A DNA stretch of 12,841 nucleotides from Microcaldota archaeon. Lineage in GTDB: Archaea; Micrarchaeota; Micrarchaeia; Anstonellales; Anstonellaceae. The notes under the pieces are model-generated. The model was not told the DNA's origin, ran no database searches, and saw nothing but the letters and a program-made list of their open reading frames with translations. Position numbers and translations under genes: made by a program. Position 1 is the first letter of the stretch. Each line of letters starts with the position of its first letter. Positions 7,073-12,841 of this stretch are shown in pieces. The DNA lies in assembly GCA_026414325.1 (NCBI GenBank), contig JAOAJF010000023.1:1-12841 (forward strand), written 5' to 3'.

Positions 7073-7117
7073 AAAATAACCTTATTAGAAATATAATATA
7101 AATAAATAAATAAAGAG
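7073..7117 (-). promoter_or_regulatory. Putative promoter of the valS operon
   Basis: These 45 bases between the MBL gene and valS contain, on the minus strand, TATATTATAT (7091-7100), centred about 24 bases before the valS ATG, within a TTTATTTATTTATT tract. They are a candidate TATA element. The same T-rich tract could also terminate the upstream MBL transcript. Read-through from the MBL gene cannot be excluded. Confidence 0.4.
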
Positions 7118-7972
7118 CTATAAAAGTTTTTGTTGCTTATCTTTTTGCTTTTTACTAAATTTAGCAAAAGTTGAGGTTTTTAAATCATAAAAATAGCTGT
7201 CAGCTGCTGCTAGTGTTTTTACATTACTTTGCTTTTGAATTTCTCCTGCTACTTTGGCTGGACCTTCTAGAATAAGCCTTAGACCCAAATGAGTAATTAT
7301 ACAAACTTTTGGTTTAGCTTGAACTAAAAGCTCTATTAAACTATCTGCACTTAAATGTCCTGGAACTTTATCTTTTTGTTGTTTTAAACAATTTGCAATA
7401 AGAACATCTACCTCCTTGAAAAATTTTATTTGTTCTTCTAAAAATTCAGTATCAGAAGTATAAGCTAACTTATATTTATCTAGATTTAGAACAAAGCCAA
7501 CCCCGCTCTGATCTTCATGTTTTGTTGGAACACCTTGAATTTCAAAAGAAAGATTTTTTTCTTTTAGCTCTATAATTCTTTTTTGGTTTGGGTAAAGAAC
7601 TATTTTTTGTTTAATTTTTGATAAATGATAAGAAGAAAGAATTGGATCATAAGAGGAAGTAGGCGATTCTTTTCCTTCCACTACTGAAGAAGAACCTATT
7701 AAAAAACCCTTTTCTTTTCTTGCATAATCTGTCATGGCTTCAATCAAAAGAGGGGCTTCTAAATAATGGTCAATATGATTATGAGTTATTATTAATCCAT
7801 CCAGCTTAGTTGGATCTAGACCTAACTTATTGAATTGTGTTAAAGCTCCAGGTCCCGGATCTACACTAATAAAAAGGTTTGAAGTTTTTATTAAAAAACC
7901 CCCATTTGAGCGAAGTTGCTTTATTAGGTTAAATCTACCACCACCACTTCCAAGAAAAATAATTTTACACAT
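7118..7972 (-). CDS. Metallo-beta-lactamase-fold metal hydrolase, RNase Z-like
   Basis: A cytoplasmic metal-dependent hydrolase of unknown substrate. The family ranges over phosphodiesterases, RNase Z-like nucleases and other hydrolases. The 284 residues carry the full ligand set: THNHIDH at 63-69 (H64, H66, D68, H69), H152, D174 in TSDTEF, H206 in GHLSAD and H228 in THLG. The N-terminus GSGGGR (8-13) and VDPGPGALTQF (37-47) resemble, from memory, an uncharacterised family common in methanogens. No RNase Z exosite arm is seen, so a tRNA 3'-processing role is not claimed. The C-terminus (about 265-284) is a Lys/Gln-rich tail. The start ATG 7970-7972 has AGGTTGAG four bases upstream, beginning inside the stop codon of the transglutaminase-like gene; the two genes are nine bases apart and probably co-transcribed. 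Confidence 0.88.
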   Translation of the reverse strand: MCKIIFLGSGGGRFNLIKQLRSNGGFLIKTSNLFISVDPGPGALTQFNKLGLDPTKLDGLIITHNHIDHYLEAPLLIEAMTDYARKEKGFLIGSSSVVEGKESPTSSYDPILSSYHLSKIKQKIVLYPNQKRIIELKEKNLSFEIQGVPTKHEDQSGVGFVLNLDKYKLAYTSDTEFLEEQIKFFKEVDVLIANCLKQQKDKVPGHLSADSLIELLVQAKPKVCIITHLGLRLILEGPAKVAGEIQKQSNVKTLAAADSYFYDLKTSTFAKFSKKQKDKQQKLL

Positions 7973-7981
7973 AAGCTCAAC

Positions 7982-10216
7982 CTAGCTGCTTTCTTTTTTA
8001 TTTTTATAGTAAGAATAAAGTTTTATAAATAAAACAATTGCTAATATAAAAAGAAGGATTAAAAAATATATATTGTTAAAGATAGAAAATAAAGATGCTG
8101 TTTTAAAATTAATTTTTAAATCAGATAATACATTTTCTTCTTTAAAGCAATTAATGTTATAAACTAGAGTATAAGAATTGTTAAAAACATCATACCAAAT
8201 TAATTTAAGATTAGATGGTTCTTGAATCAAAGTAACTTCAAGCTTGGATTGAGATGGTCCTAAAACATATTTTTCTTGATCAAAGTAAACTAAAGCAGAG
8301 GACATATTTCCTTTAGAATTAAATTCCAGTTGAATTGAGTAAAGATTATTTTGTTTTTTGCAAGACAAATTTTTAATATTTAAAATTGGTTTACTGATTA
8401 CATCTATAATAACAAAATTAGAAAATAATAACCTATCTTGATTGTCTTTAATATAAAATACAAGAGGGATTTTGCCTTCCTGATCACTTTCAGCAGAAAA
8501 TGAAAAACTATAATTATTTATTAAAAACTGCTTGTAATATGAGCCAAACTGAACTGAAAATGTGAAATTTTTAAGCTCAATGTTTTCTTTTATCCTAACA
8601 GTTACATTAAATTGGGTAAATTGCAAAACCCTTGTTGGAGCTTCTAGATTAGAAATTAAATTTTCAATTTTTTGTACATAAAAATTTAGAATAACGGGTT
8701 CTATAGCAGAGTAATTGTAATTATAATCAGCACTGCTAAGTTGCTTAGAAAAAACAACTATTTGGTTTTTTCCTAAATAAGTTGGATAAAAATTAAAAAT
8801 AAATGGTGAGGAATTAGTAGAAAGAAAGATATTGTCACCAACCAAAACTATTTCATTGTTTAATTTTGAATTTAGAAAAACAGATTGTTTTTCTGTTATG
8901 TCTAAAACTGTTTTTAAAAGTTGGATATCTATATTTTTTTGTTTAGAGGCAATTGGGTTGATAGTAACATCTTTAATAATTGTTTGCCCAAAAATTTTAT
9001 CTTCTAAAACAATAGGACAGTTAATAATGTAATAAGAATTGTCGTTATTAACTTTGTAAAGCTCTGGCTGGTTTATTTTCCCTACAGAAAAAAAGTAAAA
9101 TTCTTTATTTGGCTCTAAAATAAAAAATTTTTCTTTTTCTGAAAAATCAAAAAGAGTTTGGTTAAATTGATCTGTGCAGGAATGTATTGCTATTAAACCT
9201 ATATTATAAATTGAGCTATTTGAAAGATTTGCAACCACAACTATTTTTCCTTCAGGCTCTAAAACATCAACTGAAAAAATAGCGTTTTTGATTGGATTTT
9301 TCTTTGAGATATTTAAACTAAGTGGAACTATGTTTTCTGCTTTAGATAAAGATTGTGAAAAACTATATGGAGAAGTTAAACTCAAAGTAGAATTTAAAGC
9401 AGTATAAGCAAATGCAGAAGCTAATTTAAAATCTAAAGATTGGGATCTGAAAAAAGGAATATGTGTTCCATCAATAAAACCAACTTCTAGCCAAGTAGGA
9501 TCTACACCAATCCATTCTCCAAGATAAACTTCTACCCAAACATGACCCAACCAGCCTTGTAAAGATGAAGAGTAAGCAAAACCATGGACATATCTTGTTT
9601 TATAGCCTAAAGCATTAAGTAAAGAGGAAAAAAGTAAAGAATAATGCCAGCATACTCCTTTTTTTATTTTTAATAATTCAGTTGCCGAAATATTTTTGTT
9701 TACAAAAGATTCATCATACTCTATAAGTTGATTTACATAGATTGCTAATGCTGCAACTTTTTGAAAATGAGTAGAATAATTAGAAGTTATATTGAGAGCT
9801 AGCTCTTTTAAAACTTCGGAAGTATTTTTTTCATAATCACTACTTAAATAAAAATTAGAATAATTTAGCTCGTAAACTTCAGAAGAAGAAGTACTGGTGA
9901 TTAATTCTACATAAAAATTATGTTCTTTAGCATTAGCTGAAGAATTAAGAATAAGAAAATTGTTTTCAAAACTATCTTTCTCGATTATATAAGGATGAGA
10001 AGAGGAGACTATTTTAGAATTTCTTGGAATGGAGATATTTAAAATTGCATCGTATAAATCTCCGCTCGAGGAGCGTAGAGTATAATTATATTTGATTAAA
10101 TAAGAGGCAGATGTAACTAAAGCTGGATTTAAATCAAAATTTTCTATTGAAGAGAAAACAAACTGCAGAAAAATTATTGAAAATATAAATAAAATTTTAT
10201 TAAAAATTTTCTTCAC
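7982..10216 (-). CDS. Exported, membrane-anchored transglutaminase-like protein
   Basis: A 744-residue surface protein. The N-terminus is a signal peptide or anchor (MKKIFNKILF followed by IFSIIFLQFVF, 1-21). A transglutaminase-like/cysteine-protease core lies at about 150-245, with the triad C189 (KKGVCWHYS), H225 (GHVWVEVY) and D239 (GVDPTW). It is followed by several hundred residues of beta-rich, Ig-like sequence without recognisable motifs. One C-terminal membrane helix (about 715-733) and a short basic tail (YKNKKESS) would leave the catalytic domain outside. Archaeal members are mostly uncharacterised; peptide cleavage or protein cross-linking are both possible. Many N-x-S/T sequons occur (for example N44, N60, N91, N118, N142, N146, N175). 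The start is GTG (10214-10216); no other in-frame start fits before the signal peptide. No Shine-Dalgarno is seen, and a TATA-like TTTAAA lies about 27 bases upstream, suggesting a leaderless mRNA. Confidence 0.88.
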   Translation of the reverse strand: MKKIFNKILFIFSIIFLQFVFSSIENFDLNPALVTSASYLIKYNYTLRSSSGDLYDAILNISIPRNSKIVSSSHPYIIEKDSFENNFLILNSSANAKEHNFYVELITSTSSSEVYELNYSNFYLSSDYEKNTSEVLKELALNITSNYSTHFQKVAALAIYVNQLIEYDESFVNKNISATELLKIKKGVCWHYSLLFSSLLNALGYKTRYVHGFAYSSSLQGWLGHVWVEVYLGEWIGVDPTWLEVGFIDGTHIPFFRSQSLDFKLASAFAYTALNSTLSLTSPYSFSQSLSKAENIVPLSLNISKKNPIKNAIFSVDVLEPEGKIVVVANLSNSSIYNIGLIAIHSCTDQFNQTLFDFSEKEKFFILEPNKEFYFFSVGKINQPELYKVNNDNSYYIINCPIVLEDKIFGQTIIKDVTINPIASKQKNIDIQLLKTVLDITEKQSVFLNSKLNNEIVLVGDNIFLSTNSSPFIFNFYPTYLGKNQIVVFSKQLSSADYNYNYSAIEPVILNFYVQKIENLISNLEAPTRVLQFTQFNVTVRIKENIELKNFTFSVQFGSYYKQFLINNYSFSFSAESDQEGKIPLVFYIKDNQDRLLFSNFVIIDVISKPILNIKNLSCKKQNNLYSIQLEFNSKGNMSSALVYFDQEKYVLGPSQSKLEVTLIQEPSNLKLIWYDVFNNSYTLVYNINCFKEENVLSDLKINFKTASLFSIFNNIYFLILLFILAIVLFIKLYSYYKNKKESS

Positions 10217-10269
10217 AAATAAAAAAGTTAAAATATCCTTTTAAATTTAATTATTATAGAGGGGTAAAA
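10217..10269. promoter_or_regulatory. Divergent promoter region, transglutaminase-like gene / sulfur-carrier gene
   Basis: These 53 bases separate two divergent genes. The palindromic TTTTAAATTT-like core (about 10239-10248) could serve as TATA on either strand. It is about 27 bases from the GTG at 10216 on the minus strand. On the plus strand AAAATAT (10230-10236) gives a better distance to a start that keeps the Shine-Dalgarno GAGGGG (10259-10264) in the transcript. The close packing implies the two promoters overlap. Confidence 0.4.
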
Positions 10270-10464
10270 ATGCTAAAGGTATATATCGATGGAAAATACA
10301 AAAAAATAGAAAAAAATTATAAAACGATCGAGGAATTATTAAAAGAGTTGGAGATTAGTAAGCAGATTGCTTTGGTTAAAGTTAATGGAAAATTAACTCC
10401 TGCTGAAAATCCATTTCCTAAAAATGGTAAAATTGAAATTATAAGGGTTGTATTTGGTGGATAG
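10270..10464 (+). CDS. Ubiquitin-like sulfur carrier, ThiS/MoaD/SAMP family
   Basis: A 64-residue beta-grasp protein ending in VVFGG. The free C-terminal di-glycine is the hallmark of sulfur carriers and archaeal SAMP modifiers: an E1-like enzyme adenylates it and it is converted to a thiocarboxylate. The pattern (MLKVYIDGK, then TIEELLKELEI, ALVKVNGKL and KIEIIRVVFGG) fits ThiS-like proteins. GAGGGG lies five bases before the ATG, a strong Shine-Dalgarno. The next gene, an Ncs6-type thiolase, starts inside the last codons of this one, so the likely job is sulfur delivery for tRNA 2-thiouridine. Roles in thiamine or molybdopterin synthesis or in protein conjugation are alternatives. The activating E1 (UbaA/MoeB-like) is not in the window. 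Confidence 0.88.
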   Translation: MLKVYIDGKYKKIEKNYKTIEELLKELEISKQIALVKVNGKLTPAENPFPKNGKIEIIRVVFGG

Positions 10465-11386
10465 AATAAAATGTTTAGAATGTTCTGAGCAGGCGGCTAT
10501 AATTGCTCATAATAGAACAAAACCTTATTGTACAGAACACTTTGTACAATACTTTGAGAAAAAAGTATTTCAAACAATTAGAGAATATAAAATGATTAGA
10601 AAAGGAGAGCATGTTGCAGTTGGTTTATCTGGTGGAAAAGATAGTAGTGTAACACTTTATTTGTTGAAAAAATTACAAGAACGTCTTCCGTTTAAATTGA
10701 GTGCAATAATTTTAGACGAGGGAATTAAAGGGTATAGAGATGAGGCTTATAAAAAAGCAAAAGAACTATGCAAAAAACTTAAAATAAAACTCTACTACTT
10801 CTCCTTCTTAAAAGAATATAAAATTACAATAGATAATGTTTCAAAAGTATCGAAAAAATTTGGCCCCTGTAGCTATTGTGGAGTATTAAGAAGAGAATTA
10901 TTAGACAAGGCAGCAAAAAAAATAAAGGCAGATAAAATAGCTACTGGACACAACTTGGATGATATTGCACAAACTATAATCTTAAATGTGATTAGAAATG
11001 AACCAAAAAGATTGTTAAGAATAAGCCCAAATTCTGAACTTGGAATACAAAGCAATAAAGAAAAAAAGTTTATTGTAAGAATATGGCCATTAGCAAAAAT
11101 GCCAGAAATAGAAGTTGCTACTTATGCTTTAATAAAAAATCTTAGTATGCATTTTCAAGATTGTCCCTATGCTTTTGAAGCAATGAGACAAAAAGTAAGA
11201 GAAATGCTAAACCTTTTAGAAGACAGCTATCCTGGAACAAAAGTTAGAATATTTAAATTTTTAGAAAACCTAAAGCTTATTTTAGAGTTAGAGGATAAAA
11301 AAACAGAAATAAAAAAGTGTAAGAAATGCGGTAGACCTGCTGCCTTGGACTTATGCGCTAAATGTAAACTACTAAGTTATTTGTAA
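10457..11386 (+). CDS. ncsA: tRNA 2-thiouridine synthase, Ncs6/NcsA/Ctu1 (TtuA-related)
   Basis: An ATP-pyrophosphatase that activates uridine C2 and inserts sulfur, most likely at wobble U34. Seen in the 309 residues: N-terminal zinc finger C6/C9 and C25/H28; PP-loop SGGKDS at 58-63; three cysteines C138, C141 (GPCSYCG) and C236 (DCPYA) at the positions that hold the Fe-S cluster in TtuA/NcsA enzymes; TGHNLDD at 163-169; C-terminal zinc finger C288/C291 and C300/C303. The CGVLRRELLDKAA block resembles Ctu1/Ncs6, while CPYA and PGTK also occur in TtuA relatives, so U34 rather than U54 specificity is inferred. The frame is open from TTG 10448, but GTG 10457 is preferred: it sits in the last two glycine codons of the sulfur-carrier gene and gives MDRIKCLEC. 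The eight-base overlap argues for coupled translation. Confidence 0.92.
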   Translation: MDRIKCLECSEQAAIIAHNRTKPYCTEHFVQYFEKKVFQTIREYKMIRKGEHVAVGLSGGKDSSVTLYLLKKLQERLPFKLSAIILDEGIKGYRDEAYKKAKELCKKLKIKLYYFSFLKEYKITIDNVSKVSKKFGPCSYCGVLRRELLDKAAKKIKADKIATGHNLDDIAQTIILNVIRNEPKRLLRISPNSELGIQSNKEKKFIVRIWPLAKMPEIEVATYALIKNLSMHFQDCPYAFEAMRQKVREMLNLLEDSYPGTKVRIFKFLENLKLILELEDKKTEIKKCKKCGRPAALDLCAKCKLLSYL

Positions 11387-11414
11387 GTAAAAAATCATTT
11401 TTTTATCTTTTTTT
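11387..11414. terminator. Compact back-to-back terminators
   Basis: Two genes converge with eight bases between their stop codons. On the plus strand T7 tracts at 11398-11404 and 11408-11414 lie just after the ncsA stop, inside the coding sequence of the opposite gene. On the minus strand a T6 tract (11389-11394) follows the lipoprotein stop directly. Confidence 0.5.
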
Positions 11415-12234
11415 CTCCTTCTACATTAAAAGAGATAGTATTGTCTTGTTCTTGTTGAATAATTTTTTTTCCTCTTTGCTCTTCTAGCAATTTTTTTCTT
11501 TCTAATGCTTGAATAGATTTTCTATTAAAAGCTGTTATTGCCCAAACCAGCACTAAATCAAAAAATAAAAATAAAATTAAAAATAGAATTATTAAAATCG
11601 CAGCTTGTGAAACATTTAGTTCTCTACTTTTTACATAAATATATTTTGTTTCTGAATAAGCCACATCAAATGGATTTACAACTAGATTTTCATCCACTAT
11701 TTGGCCAGTATTGTATTCTATAATTTTTCCAGGTACGTCGATAGTATATTTATAATTTAGCCCAGCTCCTTCTAGTTGCATTAGATATTTTTTGTCTGAA
11801 TTAAACGAGCTATTGAAAGATAACTGCTGAATTTGAGAAGAATTAAAAAAATAATTTAAAGGTAGATCAGGAACACCAAAAATTTTAAGCTCATAAATAT
11901 CAAATGGAAAGGAATTATAGGAGCTAAAAACATAGTTCTGAGAGGAAATTTTTGTGCTTTCCACAATTAACCATTCGTTTTTTATATTACAAATATAATT
12001 AAAATTGGTAAGATTTCCTAATTGTCTACAAGTCTTTTCTATAAATTCTGACCAGGAAATATTTTGAGGATTTTTTATATTTGTTTTTTCTATTACCTCT
12101 ATAAAATTATCATATTTTATTTGATATAAGACTGTAGATTGACCATTAGGATAAAACTTTTGATAAGTTTCTATATAGATACAGCCACTAAATAAAAAGA
12201 ATAAAATTAATATCAAAAAAAGTATTTTTTGCAC
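11395..12234 (-). CDS. Predicted archaeal lipoprotein with C-terminal membrane helix
   Basis: No firm function. The 279-residue product has a very hydrophobic N-terminus ending in a lipobox-like LFSGC (14-18; C18 would be lipid-modified). An extracytoplasmic domain of about 190 residues follows, then a membrane helix (about 211-233) and a charged Lys/Gln-rich cytoplasmic tail (about 238-279). The start after the Cys (YPNGQSTVLYQIKY) and the segment YTIDVPGKIIEYNTG (163-177) recall LppM-like lipoprotein domains; this is from memory and tentative. Sequons occur at N58, N74, N131, N141 and N207. The start is GTG (12232-12234) with no Shine-Dalgarno. A TATA-like element (12251-12260, minus strand) is centred near -23, suggesting a leaderless mRNA. 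Twelve bases through the GTG are identical to the start of the transglutaminase-like gene. Convergent with ncsA, divergent from uL1. Confidence 0.8.
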   Translation of the reverse strand: MQKILFLILILFFLFSGCIYIETYQKFYPNGQSTVLYQIKYDNFIEVIEKTNIKNPQNISWSEFIEKTCRQLGNLTNFNYICNIKNEWLIVESTKISSQNYVFSSYNSFPFDIYELKIFGVPDLPLNYFFNSSQIQQLSFNSSFNSDKKYLMQLEGAGLNYKYTIDVPGKIIEYNTGQIVDENLVVNPFDVAYSETKYIYVKSRELNVSQAAILIILFLILFLFFDLVLVWAITAFNRKSIQALERKKLLEEQRGKKIIQQEQDNTISFNVEGEKKIKK

Positions 12235-12250
12235 AAATAAAAATTCAGGT

Positions 12251-12260
12251 TAAATTATAA
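12251..12260 (-). promoter_or_regulatory. TATA-like element for the lipoprotein gene
   Basis: TTATAATTTA on the minus strand is centred about 23 bases before the GTG start, so transcription would begin at or near the start codon. The remainder of the 12235-12424 gap holds the uL1 promoter and leader; no small gene is visible in it. Confidence 0.4.
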
Positions 12261-12345
12261 AAATTTAACTAGAGGGCAAAAAGAAATAGAGAATAGAAAA
12301 AAATATTTGTCTTTAAAGAATATAAAAAATAAAAAAACCAAAAGC

Positions 12346-12353
12346 TTTATAAA
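12346..12353 (+). promoter_or_regulatory. TATA box of the uL1 gene
   Basis: TTTATAAA, preceded by purine-rich AAAAGC in the BRE position, is the best TATA box in the window. It predicts a transcript start near 12375, giving a leader of about 50 bases before the uL1 ATG. Confidence 0.6.
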
Positions 12354-12375
12354 CAATTATAACCAAAAAAATAAT

Positions 12376-12421
12376 TAACGGATTTTCCCGTTATTTACTG
12401 CTTTAAAAAAGCAGGAGGGAG
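12376..12421 (+). promoter_or_regulatory. Structured 5' leader of uL1 with two hairpins and Shine-Dalgarno
   Basis: Hairpin 1 pairs TAACGG (12376-12381) with CCGTTA (12388-12393) around a six-base loop. Hairpin 2 pairs CTGCTTT (12398-12404) with AAAGCAG (12408-12414) around AAA. GGAGG (12414-12418) is a canonical Shine-Dalgarno six bases before the ATG, and its first G closes hairpin 2. As an alternative, TTCCC (12385-12389) can pair with GGGAG (12417-12421), enclosing hairpin 2, masking the ribosome site and breaking hairpin 1. Archaeal uL1 is known to repress its own mRNA in methanococci, so this leader is a candidate control site. Confidence 0.55.
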
Positions 12422-12424
12422 TAT

Positions 12425-12841
12425 ATGGATAGACAAGAAGTTATAAAAATTATTGAAAAATTACTACAAGAATATGGAAAAAAAAGAAAGTTCGTTCAAA
12501 GTGTCGAGGGTATAATAAATTTTAAAGGCGTGAATTTTTCTAAACCAGAAAATAGAATAAATTTAGATATTGTTCTTCCAAAGGGAAGAGGAAAAGAAAA
12601 TCCTTTAGTTATCTTTGCAGATGGCCAAACTGCCCTTGAAGCAAAAAAACTTGGTATTGAACATGTATTTTCCAAAAACGATATAGAGAGACTAAAAAAC
12701 GATAAAAAAACTTTGAAAAAATTAGCAGCCAGACATGAATTTTTAGCTCTTCCTCAATTCATGGTTGATATTGGTAAAAATCTAGGACAAGTTTTAAGCA
12801 CGAGGGGAAAACTTCCTAGACCAATAGTTGGACCATTAGAC
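12425..12841 (+). CDS. rpl1: Large-subunit ribosomal protein uL1 (5' part; runs off the window)
   Basis: uL1 forms the mobile L1 stalk on 23S rRNA, helps release deacylated tRNA, and in several organisms represses its own mRNA. The first 139 codons are present, without a stop. Family landmarks read from the DNA: KFVQSVEGIINFKGV near 23-37, KPENRINLDIVLPKGRGKEN (43-62), VIFADG (65-70), LAARHEFLALPQFM (104-117), IGKNLGQVL (120-128) and RGKLPRPI (131-138). The usual archaeal protein is about 210-220 residues, so roughly a third is missing. The ATG at 12425 follows a strong GGAGG. In many archaea uL10 and P1/L12 genes come next, but they would be outside the window. Confidence 0.93.
   Translation, partial: MDRQEVIKIIEKLLQEYGKKRKFVQSVEGIINFKGVNFSKPENRINLDIVLPKGRGKENPLVIFADGQTALEAKKLGIEHVFSKNDIERLKNDKKTLKKLAARHEFLALPQFMVDIGKNLGQVLSTRGKLPRPIVGPLD

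Noticed and set aside
8832..9032. Plus-strand open frame inside the transglutaminase-like gene
   Set aside because: It is antisense to a continuous 744-codon gene and has no Shine-Dalgarno or recognisable features.
10873..11055. Minus-strand open frame inside ncsA
   Set aside because: It is antisense to the conserved TGHNLDD region of the thiolase.
11538..11723. Plus-strand open frame inside the lipoprotein gene
   Set aside because: It is antisense to the membrane-helix region of the lipoprotein; composition is a shadow of that gene.
12428..12500. Known methanococcal-type L1-binding site just inside the uL1 coding sequence
   Set aside because: The first 70 bases after the ATG are A-rich with no convincing paired helices, so a site of that kind is not supported here.
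1..12841. CRISPR arrays, insertion sequences, toxin-antitoxin or defence genes
   Set aside because: No spaced direct repeats, terminal inverted repeats, transposase motifs or recognisable defence proteins were seen on either strand.

Overview
The window is from an archaeal chromosome, very rich in A+T and tightly packed. The archaeal assignment rests on archaeal-type ribosomal proteins (eS1/S3Ae, uS15 with the archaeal N-terminal extension, uL1), an archaeal-type valyl-tRNA synthetase, a tRNA-Tyr with a C1:G72 pair and a bulge-helix-bulge intron, tRNAs without encoded CCA, TATA-like elements about 25 bases before several starts, and poly-T stretches after genes. The small, overlapping genes and low G+C would fit a DPANN lineage such as a Woesearchaeota- or Pacearchaeota-like organism, but this is inference; no marker here fixes the phylum.

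Layout, left to right: the last codons of an upstream gene; elp3 (+); an unassigned coiled-coil protein with a histidine-kinase-like H-box (+); intron-containing tRNA-Tyr (+); a PrxQ/BCP peroxiredoxin (-); tRNA-Asp (-); a minus-strand operon valS > XTP/dITPase > uS15 > eS1; upstream of it a minus-strand pair, a membrane-anchored transglutaminase-like protein > a metallo-beta-lactamase-fold hydrolase; then on the plus strand a ubiquitin-like/ThiS sulfur carrier overlapping an Ncs6/NcsA tRNA thiolase; a convergent lipoprotein gene (-); and finally, divergent from it, the 5' part of the uL1 gene, cut by the window end.

Most of the window is translation: two tRNAs, one aminoacyl-tRNA synthetase, three ribosomal proteins and two wobble-uridine modification activities. 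Elp3 adds the cm5 side chain and the Ncs6/sulfur-carrier pair adds the 2-thio group of U34, so together they could make a cm5s2U-type wobble base. The two envelope proteins (transglutaminase-like protein and lipoprotein) share a GTG start, an identical 12-base start context and many N-glycosylation sequons.

No mobile element, CRISPR array or obvious defence system is present. The points most worth a second look are the folded uL1 leader with a possible Shine-Dalgarno-masking alternative, the kinase-less H-box protein, the shared start context of the two exported proteins, and the overlapping sulfur-carrier/thiolase genes. No gap between genes reaches 300 bases; the longest is the 190 bases before uL1.
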